In this document: in pieces, positions 44,155 through 53,486 of the stretch
Layout of the letters: every line of letters begins with the position of its first letter
Position numbering within the stretch: the stretch's first letter is position 1
DNA from: Longitalea arenae
GTDB lineage: Bacteria > Bacteroidota > Bacteroidia > Chitinophagales > Chitinophagaceae
Reading direction: 5' to 3'
DNA length: 64,000 bases
NCBI RefSeq assembly: GCF_016924755.1
Contig: NZ_JAFFJX010000016.1
Span: forward strand, 1-64,000
The notes under the pieces: generated by a model
What the model was told of the DNA's origin: nothing
Databases searched by the model: none
Seen by the model: only the letters and a program-made list of their open reading frames with translations
Position numbers and translations under genes: made by a program

Positions 44155-44631
44155 ATGCAACCAAGATCATTTTATACAGTACGTTTCAATGACTGTGATC
44201 CTATGGGGCATTTAAACAATGCCCGGTATATCGATTATATGCTGAATGCCCGCGAAGATCACCTGAAGCAGGCATACCAGATCAATTTGCTGGATTATCA
44301 TAAACAGGGAATTGCCTGGGTAGTGCGCCGCCACGATATCCAATATGTACGCCCGGCTTTCTATAATGAGACCGTATGTATTGAATCACGCCTCATTGAG
44401 CTCGGTGATTCGCACGTGCTGGTGGAAATGTTAATGTTCGACGAAAAACAAACTACGCTAAAGGCCATTATGTGGACCAACTTTACCAGTATTGATGTTA
44501 AGACCGGCCGGCGGAAAGAGCACCCTGCCGCTTTTATGGATTTTGCGGCTACTGTTAAGGTAGACGATGTGAATATACCTGCAGGCATAAGCGAACGCAT
44601 CAAAGGCTTAACGCAAAAAGCGGAAGGCTGA
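44155..44631 (+). CDS. Acyl-CoA thioesterase (hotdog fold)
   Basis: This 158-residue YbgC/4HBT-type thioesterase hydrolyses acyl-CoA. The N-terminal FNDCDPMGHLNNARYIDYML holds the conserved catalytic Asp and the His-Asn pair of the hotdog active site. A central helix and five strands follow, ending with EHPAAFMDFAATV. It is 18 nt after the TetR gene and in the same operon, which hints that the repressor's ligand may be a fatty acyl compound (inference). Confidence 0.88.
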   Translation: MQPRSFYTVRFNDCDPMGHLNNARYIDYMLNAREDHLKQAYQINLLDYHKQGIAWVVRRHDIQYVRPAFYNETVCIESRLIELGDSHVLVEMLMFDEKQTTLKAIMWTNFTSIDVKTGRRKEHPAAFMDFAATVKVDDVNIPAGISERIKGLTQKAEG

Positions 44632-45037
44632 ATGCCACATGCGCCAAAGACCGAGCCGGTGTAGACCCCAACCACTTCATATCCCACCTTATTGAGAAGC
44701 TTCCATGCGTGAGAGCAAAGCAGCCGGTTGCGCCAGCGACCGGCTGCCGCGGCAAAGCGTTTTGATTCCGCAGTCTGCGTTTTGCCATTCTTTCATGCAC
44801 TATATTTTGCCTTCAACCTGACGTTCAGCTATAACCCTTCGCCTTCAGCCCTCAGCGTTTAAAGACGGTCTGTTAACGAATTACTAATACCATTTCATCG
44901 TGCTTTAACCCCTATTGATACCCCATTCTTCTTAGCATTTCTTTAGTAAACTTCCCTGCTTTTGTACCTTCTATTACTACATAAAGCAACACGCTTTATA
45001 CAAGTAAAAAAAGTAATTAACCTCAAAAACATTTTAT
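44632..45037. other. Intergenic gap with one hairpin
   Basis: GCAGCCGGT (44720-44728) and ACCGGCTGC (44739-44747) form a 9-bp stem with an inner GCG/CGC pair, without a T-run. The rest (44750-45037) shows AT-rich sequence leading to the small membrane-protein gene. No gene is supported here. Confidence 0.45.
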
Positions 45038-45214
45038 ATGAAAACGTTCTTTACCCTCACTACCATTGTATTGATCGTAATTGCCAGTGTAGTCAGCTTT
45101 TCTTTATATAAAAACGGGCATTATGCATTTTCAGCGTTGTTGGTATTGACCAGTTATTTGTCTGCCGCATTATGGGTATATGTGCTGGCCAGTAAGAAAG
45201 TGGTATTGAGATAA
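45038..45214 (+). CDS. 58-residue two-helix membrane protein
   Basis: The frame ATG 45038 to TAA 45212-45214 encodes 58 residues: an N-terminal helix (MKTFFTLTTIVLIVIASVV), a short polar turn YKNGHY, a second helix (about 31-50) and a basic tail ASKKVVLR. It is followed at 45252 by a good terminator, which supports a real transcript. No family is recognised. It is probably a small inner-membrane peptide. Confidence 0.65.
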   Translation: MKTFFTLTTIVLIVIASVVSFSLYKNGHYAFSALLVLTSYLSAALWVYVLASKKVVLR

Positions 45215-45251
45215 CATAAAAGCTTCTTTCAGTCATAACATAAGGGTTCCC

Positions 45252-45282
45252 GGAACTGGTTCTTTAACCGGTTCCTTTTTTT
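45252..45282 (+). terminator. Intrinsic terminator of the small gene
   Basis: GGAACTGGTT (45252-45261) pairs with AACCGGTTCC (45266-45275; one G:T), loop CTTT, then seven T (45276-45282). Confidence 0.88.
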
Positions 45283-45532
45283 ATCTGCCTGCCTTATGTT
45301 CCACCTCGTTGCTCAGTTCAGGTTCTGCAGTAATAAACCAGCCCGGTAATTCGGGTTCATGTAGTTTCCAATGTCCGTCTTTATCGCGTGCAAGCGTTGC
45401 CGTAATTAACCGGCCGCTGTTGTCAATAACAGAGATATGAAAGTAAATAGCCACCGAGTTGATGCGGGCAAAATGAAACTCCCGCTCCTGCCCGTCTGTA
45501 CATAAGATCGTAGTTGAAAAATCGGTTTTCAT
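45281..45532 (-). CDS. Hypothetical 83-residue protein
   Basis: The frame from ATG 45532 (an upstream GTG at 45541 is possible) encodes a soluble beta-rich protein: TTILCTDGQEREFHFARIN, VAIYFHISVIDNSGRLITATLARDKDGHW, and an acidic tail. The alternation of strands and charged turns is protein-like. No family is recognised. Its stop lies at the T-run of the terminator above. Confidence 0.5.
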   Translation of the reverse strand: MKTDFSTTILCTDGQEREFHFARINSVAIYFHISVIDNSGRLITATLARDKDGHWKLHEPELPGWFITAEPELSNEVEHKAGR

Positions 45533-45541
45533 ATTCAGCAC

Positions 45542-45890
45542 GTTTTATCCCAATACAAAGGTGCACAATAATCTTTCCAGAGTGATTTTCTGTAGCAACC
45601 CATTCACCTAAACCCTGCATTGTAATTGCCAACTGATTGTATACTAGTAATTTATTCAATACATTTTTGTTTTAAGGACTATGATTTACAAGTTCTGTAA
45701 GCAGGATCATTTGGTTAATTTTCTCCACTAAATTCATTTCTCGCTGATAGCATTTTCCGGCAACTTTTCTTCTTAAAAAATCGTAAATTAGGTAAGGCGA
45801 CTATTGGGGATTTTTAAGGCTTGTTCCATTACTACCCATCTGTGATCAACTACCCTTTATTGCATATTCTAATTACTTTTTGCCAAAAGC
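45542..45890. other. Intergenic gap before the T9SS protein gene
   Basis: I see no gene here. CAAAGGTG at 45556-45563 is one base from a leftward TAnnTTTG box and could drive the 45281 gene. The rest is AT-rich sequence leading to the ATG at 45891. Confidence 0.35.
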
Positions 45891-48497
45891 ATGAAGAAGA
45901 CTGTTATTGGCTGTTTGCTTATGCTGTTGCTGCTTTTTACCGCACGGGCCGATCACATTACCGGCGGTGAAATGAGTTATGTTTTTATGGGCATCAATAA
46001 CGGTCAATACGTATACCAGGTCACCGCCAGATTATTCATGGATTGTTACAGTAACCGGCGACTGCCGAATCCCGCTTATTTCGGGGTTTTTAACCGCGGA
46101 ACCGGAAAACATATCCGCGATATTTCGGTACCTATGGTGCGGCAGGATGAGTTATTATTAAACAATGCTGGTCCCTGCATTACCAACCCGCCAAGAGTTT
46201 GTTACAACATCGGTATTTACGATTTTACCCTTGCGCTGCCGCCGGTTGCAGAAGGGTATATTATCGCCATACAGGTAGTTTACAGAATACAGGGCATCGA
46301 TAACCTAAGGCCGGGTTATGGTAATATTGGCGCCACCTATACGGGTGAAATACCGGGTACCGATCCGGTTTCATCAGGCGCGCAAAACCACAGCGCCCGG
46401 TTTATTGGCACTGATATGGTGGTGATCTGCGCCAATAACGCATTTTCTTACAGCTTTGCGGCAGAAGACAAGGATGGCGATCAGTTGCGGTACTCCTTCA
46501 TTAATGCGTACGTAGGCGGCTCCGGTGGCGGCGCCACCAATTTTCCACCGGCACCACCGCCCTATTCCTCGGTGCCTTATGGGGCTTCTTATGGGGCAGA
46601 TGCGCCATTGGGCAGCAATGTAAAGATCAATGCAAGTACAGGTTTGATCACAGGTGTTGCCCCCGGCGACGGTATTTATGTAGTAACGGTGCAAGTGGAA
46701 GAGATCAGGAATGGGATTGTGATCGCCACCCAGCGCAAAGACCTGCAAATACGAATAACTGCCTGTACCATTGCATCGGCCAGTATGCCGCCTGAATACA
46801 TGTTGTGCGATGATTCAAAAACCATTGCATTGTCTAACATGAGCACGAGTCCGCTCATCACTTCCACCACCTGGGAGCTGATCGATAACAAAGGAAATCC
46901 TGTATTTACCTCTGGCAGTCCGGTAACCAGTTTCACATTTCCCGATACCGGAACCTACACGGTGAAACTGGTTATCAATCGCAATCAGCAATGTTCCGAT
47001 TCAATGGTTTCAGTGGCTTATGTATACCCCGGTTTTAAACCGGATTTTACCGTACATGGTATTTGCTTTACAAAGCCGACGAGCTTTCTGGATGCATCGG
47101 TATCCGCTTATGGCCAGGTCAATTCCTGGGACTGGCAGTTTGGCGATGGTACCGACAACGATAACTCACTGGCGCCTTCACCCACTTATACGTATCAATC
47201 CATGGGTACTAAAAGCGTGCGGCTGATTGCAACGGATACGAAGGGCTGCCGCGATACCATATTGAAAAATATAAGTATCGTTGACAAGCCGCCCCTGTCG
47301 CTGGCATTTAGGGATACGCTGATCTGTACTCCTGATGCAGTTCAACTGCAGGCCAGCGGCAGTGGTTCATTTAGCTGGAGGCCCAACAACGCCATGGTAA
47401 ACGGAAATACGGCCACACCGTCCGTTGCGCCTGCAACAACTACTACCTATACTGTTCAACTGGATGATAACGGCTGCCTTAACCACGATTCGGTACAGGT
47501 GCGGGTGGTTGATCATGTTACCTTGCAGCCAATGGATGATACAACCATCTGCCAAAGCGATACCGTACGCCTCCATGTGCATTCAGATGGGTTGAAGTAT
47601 AACTGGACACCCGCTAACCAGGTGCTGCATACAAACATGCAAAACCCCCAGGTAGTCACCAGGTTCACTACAAACTACCAGGTAACGGCCAGTATCGGCA
47701 GTTGTACCGCCAGCGGTCAGATAGTGGTAACAACGGTTCCCTATCCTGTGGCTGATGCCGGCGCAGATACTACCATTTGTTTTGCCACGCCAGCCAGGTT
47801 GCAGGCTGGTACAGAAGCTACCACCTTTGCCTGGTTACCCGAAGCCTCCCTGAGCAGTTTGAATATTCTCAATCCCGTGGCCATGCCGAAAAGCACCACA
47901 GCTTATGTGCTTTCAGCCTACGACAACAAGGGTTGTCCAAAACCAGGCTTTGATACCGTTATCGTAAACGTTTTGCCAGATATCAATGCATTTGCAGGAA
48001 GAGATACAGCGGTGCTGGTGGGCCAGCTCATGCAGTTCCAGGCAAGCGGGGGAATCAGGTATCAGTGGGCGCCGGCTACCAATTTGTCGAACCCGCAAAG
48101 CGCCGACCCCATTGCCACTTACAATAGCCCTTCAAACGGCATTGTGTATAAGGTGCTGGCGTATAACCAGGCGGGTTGTGTAGATTCAGCATTTATAAAG
48201 GTGAAAGTCTTTCAGACCATGCCAACGGTTTTCGTGCCCAATGCTTTTACCCCCAACAGGGACGGAAAGAACGATCTGTTACGGCCAATTGCAGTAGGAA
48301 TGGCGCGCATCGATTATTTCCAGATCTTCAACCGCTGGGGCCAGCTGGTATTCAGAACATCAGGCAACGAACATGGCTGGGACGGAACCATTGCCGGTAA
48401 GCAGCAACCCTCCGGCACTTATGTATGGATGGTAAAAGCCGTTGATCATACCGGCGCGCCGTACGTGCAGCGTGGCACCCTGGTATTGGTTCGATAA
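45891..48497 (+). CDS. Large PKD-domain protein with T9SS type B sorting domain
   Basis: This 868-residue secreted protein has signal peptide MKKTVIGCLLMLLLLFTARA and an N-terminal beta-rich region with DHITGGEMSYVF. Several PKD/Ig-like repeats follow, with one clear PKD near 400-455 (SWDWQFGDGTDN) and later repeats starting with TICxxD or DTTICF. It ends in the gliding-motility-associated C-terminal domain (about 780-868) with TVFVPNAFTPNRDGKNDLL, FQIFNRWGQLVF and GWDGTIAGKQQPSGTYVW. That domain directs secretion by the type IX system and attachment to the cell surface. An adhesin-like role is likely. Confidence 0.92.
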   Translation: MKKTVIGCLLMLLLLFTARADHITGGEMSYVFMGINNGQYVYQVTARLFMDCYSNRRLPNPAYFGVFNRGTGKHIRDISVPMVRQDELLLNNAGPCITNPPRVCYNIGIYDFTLALPPVAEGYIIAIQVVYRIQGIDNLRPGYGNIGATYTGEIPGTDPVSSGAQNHSARFIGTDMVVICANNAFSYSFAAEDKDGDQLRYSFINAYVGGSGGGATNFPPAPPPYSSVPYGASYGADAPLGSNVKINASTGLITGVAPGDGIYVVTVQVEEIRNGIVIATQRKDLQIRITACTIASASMPPEYMLCDDSKTIALSNMSTSPLITSTTWELIDNKGNPVFTSGSPVTSFTFPDTGTYTVKLVINRNQQCSDSMVSVAYVYPGFKPDFTVHGICFTKPTSFLDASVSAYGQVNSWDWQFGDGTDNDNSLAPSPTYTYQSMGTKSVRLIATDTKGCRDTILKNISIVDKPPLSLAFRDTLICTPDAVQLQASGSGSFSWRPNNAMVNGNTATPSVAPATTTTYTVQLDDNGCLNHDSVQVRVVDHVTLQPMDDTTICQSDTVRLHVHSDGLKYNWTPANQVLHTNMQNPQVVTRFTTNYQVTASIGSCTASGQIVVTTVPYPVADAGADTTICFATPARLQAGTEATTFAWLPEASLSSLNILNPVAMPKSTTAYVLSAYDNKGCPKPGFDTVIVNVLPDINAFAGRDTAVLVGQLMQFQASGGIRYQWAPATNLSNPQSADPIATYNSPSNGIVYKVLAYNQAGCVDSAFIKVKVFQTMPTVFVPNAFTPNRDGKNDLLRPIAVGMARIDYFQIFNRWGQLVFRTSGNEHGWDGTIAGKQQPSGTYVWMVKAVDHTGAPYVQRGTLVLVR

Positions 48498-48504
48498 AAC
48501 TCAG

Positions 48505-48915
48505 TTATCGGGCAAGCTGTTTCCAGTCCATAGAAAACACATTGATCAGGCAATTGCACAAGTCACTGATGCGGGTAGGTTTGGTAAGAAAATAATGCGC
48601 CCCCAGTTTCATGATCTCCTGCCTGTCTTTTTGATTGGAGCTGGTGGTATAAATGATCAGCGGAACGCCTGAATAGCGTGGAAGCTTTTTGATCTCAACC
48701 AAACAATCCTTGCCATTTAATTTTGGCATGTTCAGGTCAAGAAAAATAAAATCTGGCAGGGGAATGCTTTCATCTTTTAGTTGTTTCAAGGCCGCCTCTC
48801 CGTTATTGGCGTAAAAACATTTAAAAGGAATCTTCAGGTCCCTCATGGCCTCATTGATAAATAGCTGGTCATCTTCATCATCATCGATAATAAATAGGGT
48901 TTTGGTTGTGTCCAT
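48505..48915 (-). CDS. Stand-alone response regulator receiver protein
   Basis: This 136-residue receiver has acidic pocket D11-D12-D13, phospho-acceptor D60 in FIFLDLNMPKLNG, the switch region IIYTTSSNQKD and the KPTR lysine. It has no output domain, as in Rcp1-type receivers that work with phytochrome or hybrid kinases. It is convergent with the T9SS protein gene with only 7 nt between stops. No kinase gene is next to it. Confidence 0.9.
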   Translation of the reverse strand: MDTTKTLFIIDDDEDDQLFINEAMRDLKIPFKCFYANNGEAALKQLKDESIPLPDFIFLDLNMPKLNGKDCLVEIKKLPRYSGVPLIIYTTSSNQKDRQEIMKLGAHYFLTKPTRISDLCNCLINVFSMDWKQLAR

Positions 48916-49186
48916 GAGGTTGAAATAATAATAAAATTAGCATTTTTCATGACTATTTTCCCTTGCCTAAAATTTTTAATCTAAAGAAAAGTATGCTGTT
49001 TTCTACAATACATGCTTTAAATGGGTTCCCGGCATATAAATGCTTCAATTAATTCTATCTCCATTAGTAATCATTGCAGGAAATCTGCGGATTAAAAAGA
49101 ATTTGTGCCTGAAACATGTATCTTCCCGTTTGCGATATTTCCGCCAAAAACGATCCCAAAGCCAACCAGCGTTAAACCAACGATTC

Positions 49187-50422
49187 ATGAACCAGCTGAA
49201 AAAAATCAAAAGCCACCTGTTTATCGGTTTATTACTGATGCCTTTTTGCCTGCATGCACAAACTGAAAAACAAGCATCAAACGGAATGGTACACCGTAAT
49301 TACTTTGTAAACGCCCTCGTACGCATTGCCGATCCGGTTTTAACATCCCTGAGTAAAAATGAATTGAAAAAGAAAATGCCGGTAGAAGCGAAAACAAACG
49401 ACCGGAAAAACTTTACATATCTGGAAGCTTTTGGCCGTTTGCTGGCTGGTATGGCTCCCTGGCTGGAACTGGGTCCGGATAGCAGCGCCGAAGGAAAGCT
49501 GCGCAAAAAATATCTCGATCTTTCGGTAATAGGCATTCGCAATGCCACCGACCCGGCGGCGCCGGATTATATGAACTTTAATAAAGGCGGCCAGGCGCTG
49601 GTAGATGCGGCGTTTTTGTCGCAGGCCCTGCTGCGCGCGCCGAACCAGTTATGGGGCCGGCTCGATGCAAAAACCAGAAAAAATGTACTGGAAGCGCTCA
49701 AGTCTTCGCGGGTGATCACACCCGGCCATAGTAACTGGCTTTTTTTCAGCGCCATGGTAGAAGCTGCTCTGCTGCAATTTGAAGGCAATGGCGATAAAAT
49801 GCGCATCGATTATGCCATACAGCAACATTTGCAATGGTATAAAGGCGACGGGGCCTATGGCGATGGTGCCCATTTTCATTGGGATTATTATAACAGCTTT
49901 GTCATTCAACCCATGTTCCTGGAAGTCTTGCAAACCCTTATCAACAGTGGACAAAAAGAGCAGAAAACCTATGCGCTGGCATTAGAGCGGGCCCGCCGCT
50001 ATGCGGGTGTGCAGGAACGTCTGATCTCGCCCGAAGGTACATACCCGCCCATTGGACGTTCACTGGCCTATCGTTTTGGCGCTTTTCAGCATTTAGCGAA
50101 GATCGCCCTGATGGGCCAGTTACCAAAAGACATATTGCCGCAACAGGTAAGGTGCGCTTTGTATGAGGTAGTAAAAAAGCAAATTGAGGCGCCTGGCACC
50201 TTCGACAAAGAAGGCTGGTTACAAATAGGCCTGGTGGGTCATCAGCCGGGGGTAGGCGAAGCGTACATTTCAACGGGCAGCCTGTATTTATGTGCACAGG
50301 TGTTTCTCATCCTCGGTTTGCCAGCAACCGATCCATTCTGGCAAAATGCCGATGCTGACTGGACTGCCAAAAAGGCCTGGAAGGGAGACGCCATTCCCAT
50401 TGACCATGCTATAGAGAACTAA
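49187..50422 (+). CDS. DUF2264-domain secreted protein
   Basis: This is a 411-residue protein from ATG 49187; the longer frame adds 49 residues without signal character. It has a signal peptide (MNQLKKIKSHLFIGLLLMPF, cleavage near LHAQ), then a DUF2264 (alpha/alpha-barrel) domain with NYFVNALVRIADPVL, SNWLFFSAMVEAALLQF, HLQWYKGDGAYGDGAHFHWD and GWLQIGLVGHQPGVGE. Family members include glycoside hydrolase-like enzymes acting on acidic sugars. The conserved WYKGDGAYGDG with HFHWDYYNS probably lines the active site. The substrate is unknown. Confidence 0.85.
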   Translation: MNQLKKIKSHLFIGLLLMPFCLHAQTEKQASNGMVHRNYFVNALVRIADPVLTSLSKNELKKKMPVEAKTNDRKNFTYLEAFGRLLAGMAPWLELGPDSSAEGKLRKKYLDLSVIGIRNATDPAAPDYMNFNKGGQALVDAAFLSQALLRAPNQLWGRLDAKTRKNVLEALKSSRVITPGHSNWLFFSAMVEAALLQFEGNGDKMRIDYAIQQHLQWYKGDGAYGDGAHFHWDYYNSFVIQPMFLEVLQTLINSGQKEQKTYALALERARRYAGVQERLISPEGTYPPIGRSLAYRFGAFQHLAKIALMGQLPKDILPQQVRCALYEVVKKQIEAPGTFDKEGWLQIGLVGHQPGVGEAYISTGSLYLCAQVFLILGLPATDPFWQNADADWTAKKAWKGDAIPIDHAIEN

Positions 50423-50632
50423 TAAGCCCCTGTACCTGCAAACCCTTAGTCACGGTTATTTAACACCCTTTTTCTGCCCTATACCTCCCTGAATCGGGTA
50501 ATTCAGCACTGATTGGTTCATTATTTGCCATTAAAAACCGATTTGAAAAATTATTAAAGGGTTGTTAAAGCAGCCGATAGTACCCAGCCAAATATTATAA
50601 AAATCCGTTAGTATAATTTGGAGGCCCATTAA

Positions 50633-51802
50633 ATGCGAAGAAAAGTTCTAATCAGCTCAGCAATTTCCGGCTTAATTCTATTTGCCGCCTGTCGTAAGAA
50701 TGCAGACGTTTCTGGCGATCCATCCATAACGAATTGTGTGGTGCAGCAAAGCGCCTCAAACGGCAGGCTGATCCCTGATCAGTACATTGTAGCCTACCGG
50801 CCCGAATTCTTTGACCGCCTGACGACAACAGCCCGTGCAGCGGATATCACCAGTACCTTGTTAAAGGCTAAAGGTATCAGCAGCACCGCTTTACAAAAGA
50901 CCTTTACAGGTGCTACCGGCGGTTTTATTGCCCGGTTATCAGCTGATGAGGTACAACGGTTAAAACAGGACGCCACTGTTGGGATGATTGAACAGGACCG
51001 CATTATTGCTTATGGATCCTGCTTTGAGGTGGTGGAGCCCCGGTTAATTACCTGGAATGTAGCACGCGTTGGTTATGGCGATGGAACCGGTAAGACCGCC
51101 TGGATCATTGATTCGGGGATCGACTTTACGCATCCTGATCTGAACGCCGATGCTACCCGCAGTAAATCTTTTATCAATGGTGTAACATCTGCAGCCGATG
51201 AAAATGGCCATGGCACCCATGTAGCCGGCATCATCGGTGCAAAGAATAATACAATAGGTATGCTGGGAGTTGCTTCCGGCGCCAGCCTGGTTGCTTTACG
51301 GGTATTTGATAAAAATGGTGAAGGAACATTGGGATCCATCATTCAGGCCCTGGCCTATATTAATCAAAATGCCAAAGCAGGCGATGTAGTGAATATGAGC
51401 CTTGGCGAAGATGAAGTGTCTTCCATTCTGGACCAGCAGGTGAAAAATACCGCGGCTAAAGGAATCTATTTTGCCATCGCGTCTGGAAATGACGGCAAGC
51501 CGGCGGTTGATTTCTCACCCGGCAGAGCCAATGCGCCGAATATCTATACCGTGTCTGCTGTTGACAGCCTCGATAATTTTGCTTCATTCTCCAATTACGG
51601 AAACAATGTAGTGGATTTTGCAGCCCCCGGCGTGCGCATTCCATCTACCTATCTCAACGGAAAATATGCCATTTTAACCGGCACGTCGATGGCAGCGCCC
51701 CATGTTGCCGGATTATTATTACTCAAAGGAAATGCAATAGTTACCTCCGGCTTTGCGAAGAATGACCCCGACGGTACAGCCGATCCTATTGCCCATAAAT
51801 AA
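50633..51802 (+). CDS. S8 subtilisin-like serine protease, lipoprotein
   Basis: This is a 389-residue protease. It has lipobox LFAAC (C20) and an inhibitor I9-like propeptide (about 47-125, with IPDQYIVAYRPEF). The catalytic domain has D160 (AWIIDSGIDFTHPDL), H193 (NGHGTHVAGIIG) and S352 (TGTSMAAPHVAG), plus the oxyanion Asn in AIASGNDGK. The full triad is present. It should be anchored at the envelope and activated by removing the propeptide. It is monocistronic, 67 nt before the Mla operon. Confidence 0.93.
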   Translation: MRRKVLISSAISGLILFAACRKNADVSGDPSITNCVVQQSASNGRLIPDQYIVAYRPEFFDRLTTTARAADITSTLLKAKGISSTALQKTFTGATGGFIARLSADEVQRLKQDATVGMIEQDRIIAYGSCFEVVEPRLITWNVARVGYGDGTGKTAWIIDSGIDFTHPDLNADATRSKSFINGVTSAADENGHGTHVAGIIGAKNNTIGMLGVASGASLVALRVFDKNGEGTLGSIIQALAYINQNAKAGDVVNMSLGEDEVSSILDQQVKNTAAKGIYFAIASGNDGKPAVDFSPGRANAPNIYTVSAVDSLDNFASFSNYGNNVVDFAAPGVRIPSTYLNGKYAILTGTSMAAPHVAGLLLLKGNAIVTSGFAKNDPDGTADPIAHK

Positions 51803-51869
51803 TTGCTTGCTACCTGTTTATAAGCATATTGGGGAAATAGTTGCCCAAGAAAGCTGGTTTTAAATTTCG

Positions 51870-52685
51870 ATGGATGATGCATCCATGAAATTGAAACAGA
51901 AACAGCCCCGCAGATATGTGGTTTCCCGGAAGCTGGATGCATTCTTTTTTGATGTGTATGCTTTCGGGCAGTTTATCGCACGCTTTTTCAGAAATCTTTT
52001 CTTACCTCCTTACGAATTCAAAGAAGTTGTACACCAGTGTTATATGGTAGGCGTGAAGTCTTTACCGCTTATAACACTCACCGGCTTCATAACCGGCATT
52101 GTATTTACCAAACAAAGCCGGCCATCCTTATCGGAATTCGGCGCCACATCGTGGTTGCCCTCGCTGGTGGCCATTGCTATCATCAGGGCATTGGCGCCCC
52201 TCGTGACCGGCCTCATCACTGCCGGTAAAGTAGGATCGAATATTGGTGCAGAACTCGGTTCCATGAAAGTAACCGAACAGATCGATGCCATGGAAGTATC
52301 GGCAACGAATCCCTTTAAATTCCTGGTAGTTACAAGGGTGATAGCCACCACCTGTATGGTGCCGTTATTGATGTTGTATATGGCGCTGGTCGCTTTGCTG
52401 GGTGCTTTTGTAAATGTGCACGCCAATGAGCAAACGAGCTTTATATTATTTATCGAGAACGGATTTCAGAGCATTAATTTCCTGGACCTCTTTTCATCGG
52501 TCTTAAAATCAGTTGTCTTTGGCTTTACGATCGGCATTGTGAGTTGTTACCAGGGCTACACTACCACGCAGGGAACACAAGGCGTAGGCCGTGCAGCCAA
52601 TACTTCCGTAGTGCTGGCCATGTTCCTCATCTTTATTGAAGAAATAATCATTGTACAGGTTGTTAACTGGTTTAGAATTACCTGA
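51870..52685 (+). CDS. mlaE: MlaE-family ABC permease
   Basis: This is a 271-residue inner-membrane permease of the intermembrane lipid transport system. It has an amphipathic N-terminal segment with FGQFIARFFRNLFLPPYEF, then five helices, including VKSLPLITLTGFITGIVFTKQS, ATSWLPSLVAIAIIRALAPLVTGLI and the signature GSNIGAELGSMKVTEQIDAM. It forms the membrane core that works with the ATPase and MCE protein that follow. Its stop overlaps the ATPase start (TGATG). Confidence 0.93.
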   Translation: MDDASMKLKQKQPRRYVVSRKLDAFFFDVYAFGQFIARFFRNLFLPPYEFKEVVHQCYMVGVKSLPLITLTGFITGIVFTKQSRPSLSEFGATSWLPSLVAIAIIRALAPLVTGLITAGKVGSNIGAELGSMKVTEQIDAMEVSATNPFKFLVVTRVIATTCMVPLLMLYMALVALLGAFVNVHANEQTSFILFIENGFQSINFLDLFSSVLKSVVFGFTIGIVSCYQGYTTTQGTQGVGRAANTSVVLAMFLIFIEEIIIVQVVNWFRIT

Positions 52686-53461
52686 TGGCAAAAAGTAATA
52701 CACATATTATCGATAGAACAAAACGGGTCATCTCCATCCGCGGCCTGCACAAATCATTTGGAACCAATCATGTATTGCGCGGTATCGACCTGGATATTTT
52801 TCAGGGGGAAAACGTTGTAGTGCTGGGACGCTCAGGAACAGGTAAATCGGTGTTGATAAAAATCATAGCGGGACTGTTAAAGCCCGACAGCGGTTCTGTA
52901 AACGTATTAGGGAACGATGTGGAACGTATCAGCTACAGGGAGCTGGAAAAGCTTCGCCTGCGCATTGGGTTTTCTTTTCAAAGCAGTGCCTTATACGATA
53001 GTATGACCGTACGGGAGAACCTGGAATTTCCCCTGCTGCGCAATTCGAAACATTTGAGCACCCAACAGGTAAGGCAGGCGGTAGAAAAAGCGCTTGATGC
53101 AGTGGGCCTGTCACAAACGATCAACCAATGGCCAGGTGAACTCTCTGGCGGGCAAAGAAAGCGTATTGGTATTGCTCGAACCCTGATCATGCAACCGGCG
53201 ATCATGCTGTACGATGAACCTACCGCCGGCCTCGATCCCATTACCAGCATGGAAATAAACGACCTCATCAATGAAGTGCAGGAGCGGTTTAACACCAGTT
53301 CTATCATTATTACGCATGACCTCACCTGCGCCAAGTCAACCGGCGACCGGGTAGCGGTTCTGCTCGACGGCCGTTTTGTAAAACAAGGATCATTCGAAGA
53401 AGTATTCACCAGTGGCGATGAACGTATAAAAAGTTTTTACGATTACAATTTTATTACATGA
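52685..53461 (+). CDS. mlaF: MlaF-family ABC ATPase
   Basis: This is a 258-residue ABC ATP-binding protein that powers lipid transport with the MlaE-like permease. Walker A GRSGTGKS is at 48-55, the Q-loop in SFQSSALYDSM, signature LSGGQRKRIGIAR, Walker B LYDEPTAGLDP and the switch His in IITHDLTCA. All are intact. It overlaps the permease gene by one base and is 25 nt before the MCE gene. Confidence 0.94.
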   Translation: MAKSNTHIIDRTKRVISIRGLHKSFGTNHVLRGIDLDIFQGENVVVLGRSGTGKSVLIKIIAGLLKPDSGSVNVLGNDVERISYRELEKLRLRIGFSFQSSALYDSMTVRENLEFPLLRNSKHLSTQQVRQAVEKALDAVGLSQTINQWPGELSGGQRKRIGIARTLIMQPAIMLYDEPTAGLDPITSMEINDLINEVQERFNTSSIIITHDLTCAKSTGDRVAVLLDGRFVKQGSFEEVFTSGDERIKSFYDYNFIT

Positions 53462-53486
53462 ACTGTATCACCAAAAATATTTTCTG

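Noticed and set aside
44600-44800. 66-residue leftward frame
   Set aside because: Overlaps the end of the thioesterase gene and a hairpin; composition is not protein-like.
45423-45659. 78-residue leftward frame overlapping 45281-45532
   Set aside because: Less protein-like than the overlapping frame and without start support.
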